Part shown: piece by piece, positions 45,443 through 58,110 of the stretch
Numbering within the stretch: the first letter of the stretch is position 1
Layout: every line of letters starts with the position of its first letter
Origin: Suillus spraguei
Lineage: Eukaryota > Basidiomycota > Agaricomycetes > Boletales > Suillaceae
Reading direction: 5' to 3'
Assembly: GCA_016800925.1 (NCBI GenBank)
Contig: JABCPU010000161.1
Location: forward strand, 62,001-126,000
DNA length: 64,000 nt
Notes under the pieces: model-generated
Told to the model about the DNA's origin: nothing
Database searches by the model: none
What the model saw: the letters and a program-made list of their open reading frames with translations, nothing else
Made by a program: the position numbers and the translations under genes

Positions 45443-47502
45443 ATGTCCTCCGACACTATCTTGACTCAAATCTTAGTCCAACTCGACGCACTTCGGGTTT
45501 CACAGCAGGCTCTGCAGGCTAAGGTAAAATGATGCTCTAGGTTATAAATGTGAAGACTAATACAATTCACAAACCAGTTAGATGCATTTACCACTCCTGG
45601 AAGTCCACCAAGTCATGGGATTCCTATCACAAGCCACCATGATTCACCAACTTCACCAATTTCCTTGCTGCTATCACCTTCCTCTTCCTTGAGCAAAGTC
45701 CACCTGACTTCAGCATCGCCAGCGAGCACTCCGTCAGACCATAGCCAGACTGATAAAGAGCGAGAGAAGGCTTTGTACCCAGGGAGAGTGCTTTTGACCA
45801 GTAAGTCTTTCTCATGGATCTAGAGTTATCAGGTAGTGCAGCATGATCTAGCCCCTTTGTCTTGTAGACGACTTTTTACATACTTCTGTTGTTAACTTTA
45901 GCTAATTTTGACCTCTACAGCTCATCCTGAGCAGCATGGAATCAGACCTTTCCCGCTACAATGGGGTGCACCTGACCCCTCCGTGAGAGGTCCTGTGATC
46001 TGTTCACGTTTACCTTCTTCAGTCAAGCAACGCAATGCACTCGGTGCCCATTCCGGTTCATATTCGATCTATCGCGCCCTTGCTATAGCTATGGGGACTC
46101 TTAACCCCACCCACAAACCCGATTACTCTATGACCGAGCCACCTGTGCCTATTCCTCCACAGCCTGCATGGTCAGATCCACACAAGATCGTTTCGTTTGA
46201 TCCCTGGGGGCACCTTGTGCCTCAAATATTTAAGAAAGAAGTTGATGAACTTGGACTCGATGTTCGTCCCAGTATAGCAGTTACGAAGGCGCACATCAAA
46301 CTTAGTGAAATTGACGAGACTGCGAGGAAAGGCGAGCTCGAGGTGGACGGCAAGATTGTGTTGGCCACGCGTCCTTTGAGAAATGTCGATGGAACGGAGA
46401 GCAGTGCTTATTCTGGTGTAGAGATCACCACCAGTAAAGCGGCTGTTGAGCCAGTGTGGTATTTGCCTGGTGTTGCCGAGCGTTTTGGAATGTAGGTGCT
46501 GCTGTCTTAACATACTAGTTTTTAATCCGCCATCAGATCCGAGAGCCTGCTTCGCCGTGCCCTTTTCGAAGACACTGGAGGAATGTATCCCGAATTGATT
46601 ACCCGCCCTGATATCAAGGTCTTCCTCCCTCCCATTGGCAATTTGACCGTTTACATCTGTATGTGTTGTTTATTCGCCTACAAAAAATTTGCTAACCGCT
46701 TTCCTCAAGTTGGGAACCCTGCCTTCCTGTCTGATGAGTCAAAGGAACTGACCTTGCGTGTGCACGATGAATGCATGTCTTTCCATCTGTTCTCTTAATT
46801 GTATCTGAATGTTTGTCATTATCAGGTAATGGTTCTGACGTCTTTGGCTCCGACATCTGTACCTGCAAACCTTACCTGGTCTTTGCGATCGAAGAGTGTA
46901 TCCGTTGCGCCCAGAGAGGTGGAGTTGGCCTTGTAGTGTACTTCCGCAAAGAGGGCAGAGCGCTAGGCGAAGTCACGAAGTAAATATCAATTTTTTTTGC
47001 ACTCATAGGCTCACAACACCTCGCTAGGTACTTGGTGTATAATCTCCGGAAACGTGGTGGTGACTCCGCCGACAAGTACTTCAAGTCCACGGAGCTTATT
47101 GCTGGTGTAAAGGACATGCGATTCCAGGCACTTATGCCAGATGTGCTACACTGGCTTGGCATCAGGAAGATCGATAACATGGTGTCCATGAGCGATATGT
47201 GCGTCAATCACAAGTACTATTCATTGATCATAGCTGATACGCGTACCTAAGGAAATATAACGCGATTGTCCAATCTGGAATTCCAATCCTGAAGCGGTAT
47301 GATCTGCCAGGTGGGTGACCGTACGAATCTTGGTGTGGTTGGCAGTCAATGACGACCCTCTCTAGAGCATCTCATTCCGCCGGACTCGCGTGTCGAAATT
47401 GACGCCAAAATCGCTGCAGGATACTTTACTAGTGGTAAGCCAATCACCGAGGAAGACTTGGTCAAGACAGTCGGTAGGACCTGGGAAGAAACAGAGCATT
47501 AG
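45443..47502 (+). CDS. URC1: Uracil catabolism protein Urc1 (GTP cyclohydrolase II family)
   Basis: Nine exons: 45443-45523, 45578-45800, 45921-46491, 46537-46658, 46710-46772, 46826-46979, 47028-47198, 47252-47310 and 47366-47502. The protein has a Ser/Pro-rich head, a central DUF1688-free region typical of fungal Urc1 (HGIRPFPLQWGAPDP, GALNP-like AMGTLNPTHKPDY), and a GTP cyclohydrolase II-like domain. The zinc site C-x10-C-x-C is present (CNGSDVFGSDICTC), followed by RGGVGLVVYFRKEGRALGE and GVKDMRFQALMPDVLHWLG. In yeasts, Urc1 acts in the URC route of uracil use. The GTP cyclohydrolase II-type ring opening is inferred from homology. The fifth intron (46773-46825) starts GC and splits the codon of the first zinc-binding Cys. 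Confidence 0.92.
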
Positions 47503-47602
47503 AAATAACCCTAGGGCTCATGTATTTAGGACCCATGTATCGTTACCAACACTTCATGTTTCTTGTACTTTAGAATTACATTTCTTTAAACAATATCAAA
47601 TC

Positions 47603-50600
47603 TCATGCATCTTGGATCCCGTCGTTAGCTCGGACGTCCCAAAGCTGTATCGCCTTCTCCGCTGCTGCAAATCGTGCCTCCTCTTGGCTAGCCCGCCCTC
47701 GTTTCTCTGCGGTCGCCTGCACAGGCTCTCTGCCTTCCACAGTGATGGTGCAAGTCACATGGCCCCTCTCTTCCTCAAATACCGAGGTTAACTCCTTTTG
47801 TTGGCGTGCAGCCCATATATGCAGCCTAGCGAGTGGGTGCAAAACATCGACGTCGTCCCTCAGGTTGCGCTCTAGTTGTTGCATTATACCCAGTTTGCGA
47901 AGTACTTGGCGAACGATATCCATATTTCCGCGAGAGTCGAGATAAACGGCGCCGATAATACTCTCGATCATGTCGCTGAAGAATTTTGGTGATTGGAGGC
48001 GAGTGAGGGCTGCCCACGGGAACGTGGGACCACGAAGGAGGGCTTCCTCTATTTCATCTTTCATTTTCCGATAGCGAGCGAGCGTCGCTCTTTGCTGATC
48101 AATAACTACTGAGCTGGAATGGAGCAGGCATTGGTATAAGGATATCTCTTGCGTTTCTTCATCCATGACAATACCATCGCGAGTGGGGCGTGGTAAGCTC
48201 GCGTCTTTCTCCAGCGAGCACTTGAAACAAATGTAAGTAAGGAAATGCATGTTAACGATGGCAGATTTGCGGATATGCATCTGGCCTGGGGTAAATTGCT
48301 TTCCTGGGTAGTGATAGAGATGGTTTGTGATGACCATGTCGAGCACAGAGTCGCCCAAAAATTCCATACGCTCATACGACACTGTTCGAACATCGAACTG
48401 GTAGCTCGAATGAGTGACGGCTTCGACGAGGAGGAGCTTGTGGGTAAACGTGTATCCTAACATGCGTTCGACGTCGGTTATAGGAGTGGGGACCTCAGCG
48501 GTTTCCACACACGAAAGTGCCTTATCGATATAAACCTCGAGGGATTGCCACCCTGCCTTGGGGTCGATGCCGAGGTCAAAGAGTCGGGTGCACTCAATGC
48601 CAAGATTGTACCCTCCATGTAGGAAAGCAGCTCCAATGAGGGCTTCTACTACGTCCGCAAGCATCTTTGTGGATAGGTCCTCAGGGGCTTTGGGTGTTCC
48701 TTGAGACGAATCACCAGCAACCACGTCCTCATTGATCTCGTTTACTTCCCCCGTAGTAAAGTACTGTGGTTTGAATTTCCGAGGTGTAAAACGATCGCGT
48801 ACGATCCACTTGTATAGGGATAGCCTGATGGCTTCCTTTGCCAATCTAGAGTTGGAGACAGCATGATCTTTACGCCTGGTGAGGTACCCTTCGTGCCAGA
48901 AGGGATAGGTGGCGATCAGATGTATCGACACCACAAACTTCAGGACGGCATCGCCGAGGGTCTCCAGTCTTTGATAGTTGACATGACCTTGGGCTACAGG
49001 AGCAGTAATCGCTGTGATCAGACTAGAGAAAGGAATATGATAAAGTGGAGTCCCGGTAAGCAGACTCCCTCGAAGAGATACGGCAGTTGCAGCGATGGAA
49101 ATATGGCGAATGATGGAGGGTATCAAAATGGCATGGTCGCATTGCACGTTAGAAAGAAGAACAACACGAGATACTTGAGGGGGAAGGAACGACCTCCTGA
49201 GGGGCGCACCACTAATGGACGGTAGAGGTTGCAAGAAATTTCTTCTTTGCGGCAATTCCTCTACATGAAGCAACGGGTAGTTGATCTCGATTTCAGGCAT
49301 TTTTGAATATCTGGCCCTGAAATCTTGCAACTCTTCCTCAGATAGAGGATCGTGCCTCCACCCAAGAAAGCGATAAACCTTGCCGTAGGGGAACCCATCG
49401 CGAATCCAGGTTATATCAGTCGGATGCGAGAACGCCTGTCCGAAAGTGGCTGCGTTTGCGAAGAGATCATCTCCGAAAGACTCTTCCCCTTGCAAGTCCC
49501 GCAGCCACCTTCGACGCGCATCCCACACATCACGCTCAGGGTCTTCCTCAGCAGATTCAAAAAGATATGCAAAGTCGAATTTGTCCCACTGCATGCGGAT
49601 TCCGTACAAACACCAGAACAGGCGTCGTGTGGATTCATGAGCAGCTTGAAGGTCACTAGAGGAATGGCGGGCCACACCCTGCGCCTGTAATTTAACATCA
49701 ATGCGACCTTTACGAGGATGATAAAGCACGGGTGCCTCCCCAGCCGCGAAAGATGGAAGGTCGACTCGAGCGAGCATCCGGATAGGAGAGAAACCTGGTA
49801 TGACAATGCGAGTAACTGTCCAAGCCGTATCTGTCAATTCATCCTGCCAAGGATTTATCTGGCTAGTGACGGAGGCCATGCTGGATCGCTTCTCGACATC
49901 TTTGAGAAGACTCTTGACTTCCTCCTCCAAATCAGGCTCGACCACGCTAGTTAATGGCAGGAGATGATCATTAAGGAGGTTGGCATGATAGAGAGCGAGG
50001 TATGCCTTGAATGCGACGTGTCTGTATGCAGATTGTTTTGTGGGGTATATACGGTCAACTGAGAAGATGCGGAGTTCCGCTGGGAGCCGCCTTGGCAAAG
50101 TCACTGTGCACCCGAATGGCCCCGGATATGGAGGGGGAACAACACGTTGCACAGGATCAAAAGAGTGCCAGCCTTCGGGCATATCAGGGGGATCGATGTC
50201 ATAGATGGGAAGATTGACGGAATTTGGAATAACAGCACAAAAATGATTGAGATGCGACACCGCCAATAGCGGGGTAAGCCTAGCCCTATACATGGATGAG
50301 CAGGATGGCTTTGAGTACACGCATATTACTCACCCTGTAGCCTTCACTTTGAAAACAGGCTCATTTGGATCGGGTACTTCGTCATCACTGGAGGCCGTTG
50401 GCCTGGAAGGACGATCAGCTTGGTAAAGGGCTGTCATCTGAGCCTCTAGTGTCTCGAATTCCGCCACTCTAGCATTGTCGATACCTGTCGATTCAAACAT
50501 GAGAACAAAAGAGCTCCGTCTCCTGCGAGCACGACCTCTGCTTTGGGCCCAGCTTGCCATGTTGTCAGGGATATCCCACCTGATCACATTTCCACAAGCT

Positions 50601-52210
50601 TGGATATCAAGGCCCTCTTCCGCTACCGACGTGGCGATGATGAGATTCCTGTCTCCAGACCGGAAGCCCTCGAGAATATCTGCCTGAGGCTGATCTTTCA
50701 GAAGCGTACGAGTGATATCAAGAAAGGTGTTACGATAGGAGCTTTGAGAGCTTCCAAGCAGGCACCCAAGTCTGAAATGAGCACTGTGAGGATGATTCCT
50801 CAGAACCTCGGATAATGCTAGCACTCCGTCACGACGTGTGACGAAGATCAAGCCGCTATAAGGCTCGTTCGATGATTCTGACCAATCCTTTTCGTACTCC
50901 AATGTCTCCAAGAGGACGCGAACTTTGTCCGTGATCCCGGCCTCGATGTCCGCAGGATCGTAAGAGAGAGGTGTTAGCTTAATCTGAGATAAATGTTTCA
51001 TCAAGTAAGCCTTCTCCTTGGGTTGCAAGGGCCCGATCAACTCGTCCCAAGGAGTCTGTTTATCTAATGCCCGGGATACAACGCTTTCGATGTACCAGTC
51101 CGCCGCCCATGGACCGATGTCATAACATATGGCTTTCCCCGCATTCGCAAGATCATTCATTCCACCATGTGAGTAGGTCTTCTTACTCTGGATAGCTTTT
51201 GACAACTTCTGGTCCATTCGTGTATGTTCTGGGCCTCGGGCAGTTTTCGCTAGTTTCTGACGTAGTTGTATAACGAAGGGATCTTCCTCGATGTCCATAT
51301 TAGCGAGAATGGCTTCGACTGCTGATAAATTTTTGGAAGTATAACTGCGATCATAGTATTGTGGTGTATCGTAGCGCACGTGTCGGAAAATAGGACGGTG
51401 AACATGAGTCAAGAGCTCATCCCGATTGGCTCGAGGACTACGAATAACGCAGTCAAGGTTGGCCTCCAATTTCCTGGAATGCATGTCAATTATATTCATG
51501 GTCTCCAATCCGAGGACCATACCGGAAGGCTACAGTAGCATTGCCACCGAACATAGGACTAGCGGTGAGGCCCAAGATCATAGGACGTTCGTCCAGCTCA
51601 TTTGGCATACTAGAGCCGTGGGCTGCGGGGAGACGGGGAGGGAGGGAGAAGTAAAAATCTCGCATGATGCAGCTCATGGGGTGATTTCGATCTGCGTGGT
51701 GAGCCTCGTCGAAGACTAGGAGGCCGATATCGAGCCCCATATGAATATAGCCGTGGCTAAGCGCGTCAAGGAGCACCTGCGGAGTGGAAACTATAACACG
51801 ATTGTTTTCCAGCACTCGTTTCCACAAGGTAATGTCAGTCCATTGCCTTGGCTCGAGTGCCCCGTGAATGAGGCCAACAGGAACCTGCATATTACCCTTG
51901 ATTACACTGTGCTGCTGATTGCAAAGAGCCACTGTGGGCGCCAAAAACCATGATACCTAGGAATCTCTGTGCAATACAACCTGTAGAATGCATAACCTGA
52001 ACGTACCTTTCGAGAGCCGCGTTCTATTTCATATCTCATCCTTAAAATTGCAATCAAAGTCTTTCCAGAACCTGTATCCTGAGCGATGATTATATTTTCC
52101 TTGAGACTGGCGTCCAGCATTTCCTGCTGATAATCACGAGTCTTCGGTATCGAATTGGCAATGACAGAAGGTTCTCCCGTATCGTTCTTCTTGTCAGATA
52201 GCCCTTCCAT
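47603..52210 (-). CDS. DCL1: Dicer-like ribonuclease III
   Basis: Four exons (52007-52210, 51523-51956, 50334-51473, 47603-50285) total 4461 nt, or 1486 residues. Domains in order: DExD/H helicase with Walker A QDTGSGKT (about residues 44-51) and DEAHHAD, helicase C with [11 protein letters not shown] and QSRGRARR, a Dicer dimerisation region, RNase IIIa near residue 1028 ([14 protein letters not shown] with [12 protein letters not shown]), RNase IIIb near 1225 ([14 protein letters not shown] with [12 protein letters not shown]), and a C-terminal dsRNA-binding domain ([16 protein letters not shown]). Both RNase III centres keep their acidic residues, so the enzyme should cut long dsRNA into siRNAs for quelling. 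No clear PAZ motif was seen, as in many fungal Dicers. It is transcribed away from the K+ channel gene. The digit in the symbol is arbitrary. Confidence 0.94.
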
Positions 52211-52572
52211 TTTGTTCTTCTCGACGGATGGGTCACAGGTGGTACAAAGACAAGATGTGAAAGAAGGACAGCGCGCTAAGCTGATTTATGTCAGGTCGTA
52301 TCAGAGCGCGGCACCTCCTTCGCGCCTTATCTTCAACACAAAAGGAAAGCTGACCGAAGGAATCCGGGGAGATGGTCTTCCAGTTAGGAAAGTGACGGGA
52401 ATCTTTCTCTACGGGCGCTAGGAGCTTCCGGATCGCGTGTACAACAAAATCTTCACAAGGGCAGTGTGTGACACTGCGGACTCAGGCGCGCAGGTTTCAA
52501 GTATCAGATGTCGGGCGTGAGAAAGAGCAAGTTGTTGGTCGTACCCGCCGGCACCTTCGAATAGTTTGGTTA
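52211..52572. promoter_or_regulatory. Shared divergent promoter of Dicer and K+ channel
   Basis: Only 362 bases separate the two start codons, which face away from each other. The call is based on orientation and spacing; no specific operator was identified. Confidence 0.5.
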
Positions 52573-54208
52573 ATGTCTCAACCAATTCATCTCTCTCGTT
52601 TAAGAACACCAGCTGCATCAAGATTTCTGACCGAAGAACCATCTCCGAGGGATGTCGAAGACGTGTTTCCAACTGCGCCATCGTTCGACCAGCCTCCAGA
52701 TCCCATAACTTCACCGTGGAAACGTGCCCTCTTCGACTTACTCGAATCACCAACATCATCTTCGTCAGCCTTTCTCATTCACATTGCATCAACTTCTCTC
52801 ATCGTGTTTTCTGCTATCGTTACAATTTTGGAGACCGTGCCAAGTTTTCACTCTATCTCCCCTCGAGTATGGTTTGGTCTAGAAACAAGTCTGGTACTTC
52901 TTTTCACCATAGAATACTCCGCACGTTCGGTGGCTTGGAGCTCCTCTTGGGTTTCATTGGTTAAATGGATGTTCTGTACGTGTCATATCATAAGTTCCGA
53001 TATATCTTCTCACGTGCATCATCATCCAGCCTTCTATGGGCTCATTGACATGCTGGCTATACTGCCCTATTACATCGAGGTAATACTACAGCAAGATACC
53101 GTGAGTGGTCTGTTGTTTTCCCACTCACCCCACTGATTTTTAACAGTCTGTCTTGTTCCGTTTCTCCATTCTGCGTATGTTTCGACTATTGCGGGTTTTC
53201 AGGCCGTTCCGATACAACAGTACCATACTTCTGTAAGTATATATATCTTGGTCTGAGGGTACATGTGACATCATCTTTTTATTAAGAACCATCGAGGTCA
53301 TGTATCTGGCTGTTCGTAGATCACATCACGCATTGCTTGCACTTAGTTTTTTTATTGCAATGGTGTTGACTGTGTTCAGCACGTTATTGTGCGTACCCTA
53401 CCACTCTACTTAATCCGAGCTCTTTTCACTGAATGCATTACTCAGGTATTTCTCGGAGCGTGGTACTTGGGACGACAATTTGGAAACGTTCATTAATTCA
53501 GACGGTGACGCATCTCAGTTCCAAGTACGGACTACTTCTTTGCCTTCTACTGGTCTTTATTTAACACTTATCTCCACATAGTCTATTCCCGCAGCCGCTT
53601 GGTGAGCATGTGCTTCTCATCTTGTTATCTTTTATTAAGACTAGATAGGTTTGTGCTAGTAAGTAAGTGGTGGTCTGACACACCGTGTTGTCGTGTCCTG
53701 CTTGCTTACTTTCGTTGCTCAAATAGCAATTACTACGGTAGGTTATGGAGAGATTACACCTCGCTCTGTTCTCGGGCGTTTGATCACAGTCCCTCTTCTT
53801 GCTTTTGGCTTGCTTCTTATCGCCCTCCCAAGCTTCGTTCTGGGTAGAGAATTTAGCCTAGTCTGGAAGCAGATGACCGATGATGGGGTCAGTTGTTTCA
53901 TTAACATTCCCCTTCACAACCCAGCTAGATGTTCTACTTTTCAGGAGATCACACGAGAACATGATTCCACTTTGACTACTTTTGGTCATCATCGACTAGA
54001 AGATTCTCAACCTTCGGAGCCACTAAAGGACCTTTCCAATCGGAAACTTGCTCAAAATCAAACTGAGCTGAGTCAGCAGATATCAGAACTACGGGTGACG
54101 GTGGAGATGCAAGGCGAAATGATCAGGGAGTTACTTGGATATCTTCGCATGGAAGGCACAGCGAAAGGAAAGCGTAGGGAAAATGATGTTGGCGATGCTA
54201 TGAGCTAA
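52573..54208 (+). CDS. Voltage-gated potassium channel
   Basis: The multi-exon gene starts MSQPIHLSRLRTP. It has a six-helix Kv plan: S1 after LLESPTSSSSAFLIHI, S2 LLFTIEYSARS, S3 LIDMLAILPYYIEVIL, and S4 with regularly spaced arginines (RFSILRMFRLLRVFRPFR) as voltage sensor. The pore is WFVLVTITTVGYGEITP. The selectivity filter TVGYG is assembled across a 14-nt microexon (53649-53662, encoding FVLV) bounded by introns 53602-53648 and 53663-53726. S6 follows (VPLLAFGLLLIALPSFVLG). The C-terminus is a coiled coil (LSQQISELRVTVEMQGEMI), probably for tetramer assembly. The filter ends in GYGE rather than the commoner GYGD. The protein should sit in the plasma membrane or a vacuolar membrane. Confidence 0.9.
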
Positions 54209-54639
54209 CACATGTGGGATTCGTTAACTTGGCTGTTTTCAGCTTGATCCAGCGTCTACCGTTAGGTTATCGGGACTTGTCAGGGGTGTTCTAACGTTAT
54301 TATTGACCATGCTAATGCTTCATGTGCATGTTCTTGCAGATATTAATATCGTCTGCATCATGTGCGAGTTTGCACGTGTATCGATGCATCTCGAGAGCCT
54401 TGGGCTACCTACGCTTGTCCTCATTCTTAGACGCCTCAGTTGTAAGCGAAGATTTGGTCAAAGATGCTGTAAAGTCGGCTACAAGTACTTGCACCACATT
54501 CTAACGCCCTACGATGCAAACACTTGTACATTCCTGTGTGACACCTCTCCAATCTACGAGGCGACTTCTAGTCACCCAAGGTCAGCAGTGATTTTGTAAT
54601 GAATAAAGATTTTATCTGAGGAAGGCCCATCTCCCAGGT
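54209..54639. other. Intergenic between K+ channel and GST remnant
   Basis: Short frames only; nothing recognised. Confidence 0.4.
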
Positions 54640-55295
54640 TTACAATGAGCATCCCAGGCGTGTTTTGTAGCTTGAATTCTCCGGCATCGTTAACGCGCTG
54701 AAGGCCATCGGCGCAAAGTCGAACAAACGCGTAGATTAGTCGGACATCTACACTGTCCCCATTCTAAGCGACACCGACGCTGTCGTTTTTATCACTGACT
54801 GCCTTGAATTTGTCTCATACATCAACAAGCCATACCCTGATGAATCCGTCTCACCAAACAACTCAAAGCCCCTGGTCCGCGCCTTCGATTTTGCTGTATG
54901 GGCCTGTCCCTACCTAGTAGCATGAGGTCCATGCTCATGTACTGTGCGGAAGTATTGAGCCCTACTGGTGCTAAGTACTTCATGGAAGCTCGTTCAGCAG
55001 GTTCCCAGGTGCCTTTGAATGAGTTCTCTCCCGAGAGCCCGGAGCGTGATGCAGACTGGGAGCTCCCAGAGAAGGGGTACAACACGGCTTATGAATGATA
55101 CCAGGAGAGTAACGGGAAGTTATAAGCATACTTCTCGTATGCAACTATCATTGTCAGTTGTTGGCTGATGGCATTCAAACGAGTGTTGGAGGATGAATGT
55201 ACCAGGATTAATTTTGGAAATGGGTTCAGGTTCTTGCAGATGTCGAGCAGGGTGCAAAGTGCGAAACAATTTCTAGAGGCTCGCGTGTATATTTG
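54640..55295 (+). pseudogene. Glutathione S-transferase remnant
   Basis: It aligns with the GST at 55711-56492: NALKAIGAKSNKR, SDIYTVPILSD, ITDCLEFVSYINKPYPDE and a degraded C-terminal domain. A stop (TAG 54737-54739) interrupts KRVD*SDIY, more stops and frameshifts follow, and no first exon with the glutathione-site start is left. It is a dead tandem copy immediately upstream of the live gene. Confidence 0.8.
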
Positions 55296-55710
55296 AAACT
55301 GCCAAATGATAAATTCCTTTGACAGACTCAAACCACCGCCACCGCCACGCGTGCCACCTTTAACACATGTACAATGCACAAGTGCAGGCCATCGTAAAAG
55401 ATGGAATGACTGCCTTATGTGTCATGGGTTGTTGGAGTTGATCAAGCACTATCACTGGCTGTGTCTGGGCGTCTGAGACACCCACGTGAACTTCTTCCTG
55501 ATGGTTCCGCCAATGTCATAACGCACTCTGCCCAATGTGGACTAGCATACATCAAGGATCAATACTAGTGCTATACCAGTGTTCAGGGACATTGATGTGC
55601 GATAATCAAGCTCAGATGACCTCGGTGCTTACGAATGAACTTGAAGTTCAGCCTTGATAAAGAGTCTCAAGGTTGGCCGCAGCACTTGAAACCTCACGTC
55701 TCAGTACTCC
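55296..55710. other. Intergenic, upstream of GST gene 1
   Basis: It should include the promoter of the GST at 55711. It contains a short CCACCGCCACCGCCACG-like low-complexity run near 55334-55350. No gene seen. Confidence 0.4.
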
Positions 55711-56492
55711 ATGATGTTGCCACTTGTCCTGTATGACATCCTCTCCGAGCTGCCAGGCAATAACTGGTCATCCAACCCCGCAAAGCCGAGGTCAGTACTT
55801 CGTGTTCTGCATGCCAAGTTTTGGTATCTGACCAAAGTTTACTGCGCCCTAGGTTCGTTTTGAGCTACAAGGATCTTCCATTCGTCACACTCTGGGTCGA
55901 ATACTCAGACATCCCCATCGCTATGAAGGCCATCGGCGCAAAGCCAAACAAACGCCGAGACGGCTCAGACGTCTATACCGTCCCCGTTCTTAGCGATCCC
56001 AACACCGGTGCCCTCATCACCGACTCCCTCGAAATTGCCTCATACCTCGAAAAGACATATCCCGAGAAACCTATCTTCCCAAACAACTCAGAAACCATGA
56101 TACGTGGATTTGACTCCTCCTATTCAAACCTATTTCGACCTGCTATGAAGTCTATGTTCGCACGCTGTGTAGAAATATTGAGTCCCGCCAGTGCCAAGTT
56201 CTTCATTAAAGCTCGTTCGATAGACAACCCGTTGCCTTGGGATGCGAAGTACGATGAAGACTGGGACCTACTAGAGAAAGGGTACAATACTGTGCACGAA
56301 TGGCACCAGAAGACTGACGGGAAGTGGTTTATGGACGACACCTTTTCGTATGCGGACATTGTTGTTGCTTGTGAATTGCTGTGGTACAAACGAGTTTTGA
56401 AGGAGAACGAGTGGATCAGGATCAGTTCTTGGAATGGGGGGAAATGGGCTCAAATCCTTGCGGATGTCGAAAAGGAGTGTAAATTAGCTTAG
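55711..56492 (+). CDS. Glutathione S-transferase (Agaricomycete FuA-like), gene 1
   Basis: Exon 1 (55711-55790) and exon 2 (55853-56492) are separated by a 62-nt intron. The product is about 239 residues: a thioredoxin-like N-terminal domain (LVLYDILSELPGNNWSSNPAK, VPVLSDP, ITDSLEIASYLEKTYPEKP, the last including the SNAIL/TRAC-like Asp-Ser that binds the glutathione gamma-Glu) and an all-helical C-terminal domain (DDTFSYADIVVACELLWYKR). Members conjugate or bind hydrophobic compounds, often wood-derived phenolics, in the cytosol. The initial Met-Met context leaves the start one codon uncertain. Confidence 0.85.
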
Positions 56493-56948
56493 TATAAGAT
56501 CAATCGCTTCAGGGGCATGTAAACGATAATGAATGCTTCACAAGTTGCCTCAGTTGAAGTCCTTCAGACCTCACCTGCGCATACGGATACGATTACGTGC
56601 ATGTTATACTAACAAGTGTACTAGGGCACCGAAGTTGTGGATCATCTGTAACTGATTCGACACAAATCAAAACTGGTTCAATGCGTAATGAAATCGCAGC
56701 AAACCGCATATAAACCGCAGGGACTCCGCTACCAGCACTGAACTTGGGTGACAAGCCCTCGCATCGGAACGTATCTGTGTACTAGTAATAGTAAGATCCG
56801 TGACAGCTGGATGCTCCAAAAATTGGCAATTCCATCGGACTCGATTCAGTGGAATTGTAGTGAACACGAATGCAGGTACTCCACCAGCGGAATCACCCCT
56901 GTCAATAGATGCTCACCGCCAGCGTGAGGTCAAGTAGATTGCCCTCCT
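56493..56948. other. Intergenic without recognisable gene
   Basis: About 450 bases, no motifs seen. Confidence 0.4.
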
Positions 56949-57359
56949 ATGGTACCGCCATCTCAAGCACGCATGAACAAAAAGGTCAAGCGTCTATTGT
57001 TGGACGGAGTGCCTTCGTCAGTACGATACTTGGTGTGGTGTCATCTCAGTGACAGCAAAGCACGTGCGATTCCCAACGTATATACACAGCTGGGCAAGAG
57101 GCAAAGAGCTCCTGCGTTTTCAGATATCGAGAAGGATGCAAAAACGTGTTTCCCTGATCAGACGCAACTGCATCACTTCGATGGCCCTTTAGTATCACTC
57201 TGCCATACAGGCGTATCTCAATATGGTGCCAGATATCCAAGGTACATCTCCGTTGTATCCGAGCATCGCATCGTTCCTGATTGATGTGGGTTGTCAGGAC
57301 TGACTTCTATAGCTGGTCATTTGTTGTTGCTATCACCCGAAGAAGATGCTTTTTGGTCA
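56949..57359 (+). pseudogene. Truncated TBC (Rab-GAP) domain gene fragment
   Basis: The frame NKKVKRLLLDGVPSSVRYLVW carries the first TBC motif (R-x(n)-G-I/V-P...R-x-x-V-W), followed by a fungal-type linker (VYTQLGKRQRAPAFSDIEKD). It then shifts frame into QAYLNMVPDIQ and, after a ~55-nt intron, GLTSIAGHLLLLSPEEDAFW. TBC proteins activate Rab GTPase hydrolysis. Here the frame is broken near 57210, and the gene stops dead at about 57360 in a C-rich tract, well before the catalytic Gln finger region is complete. Confidence 0.65.
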
Positions 57360-58110
57360 CCCCCACCCCCACCCACACCTACGCCCTGTGGCTGGAATCT
57401 GTAAATATATATATAATTGAAAAGATCCAGAGTGTCTCATATCTGAATAAACGTCGAAAGCAGGCATGCAGATGCATGTAATCACATCGAAAATGCTGGA
57501 GTACATACTCTGATATCGAACTTGAAGCAAGTGAACAGTAACCCTACTAGAGGCTTTGCCACGTCATGTAGCGCACACCGGACACACACAGTACAATGAT
57601 TAACACGACACATAAGCTGACAATGTGTTGATCTAGGCTCCTTGTTTAGTACTACTGAAAATATTGTGAGGTACCCAGTCAACTCGTATCGGACATCACC
57701 TTGCCAGCGAAGATGAATATCATACGGAGTGGCTAACTTAACAGTTGCCGCAATCTGTACAATCACATTCTGGGTGTTCTGTTGCAAATGAGGATCATCG
57801 CAATGACTCATGAGCGCTGATCACAGCTGCACCAATATCATTTTAAAAGAAACCTCCACGTAAATTTGACGTGAAAGTGAGTTCGAGCAGAGATAGGACT
57901 TGGGCGTCGTGGCGTTGATGAGTTGGCAAATGACGGTGTCAGGCTAGGTTGGCAATTGTAGGATGACACCTATCACTCATCACTATTCAGAGTTTGGTCA
58001 TGCATCAAAGATTGAGATGAAAATATTTACACACGCTATGCAGAGAAAAGTATATAATGCAACGTCCATGGGTTCAACACTAACCAGTCAAGTCAACCTT
58101 GAGATTTTCG
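57360..58110. other. Intergenic; starts with C-rich low-complexity tract
   Basis: A run of CCCCCACC-type sequence at 57359-57385 is followed by ~700 bases without recognised genes. It ends at the start of GST gene 2. Confidence 0.4.

Noticed and set aside
47742..50217. Several plus-strand open frames opposite the Dicer gene
   Set aside because: They are mirror frames of a well-supported minus-strand coding region and show no protein family character.
57359..57385. C-rich CCCCCACC tract as a possible telomere-like or G-quadruplex repeat
   Set aside because: Too short and irregular; simple low-complexity DNA is the likelier reading.
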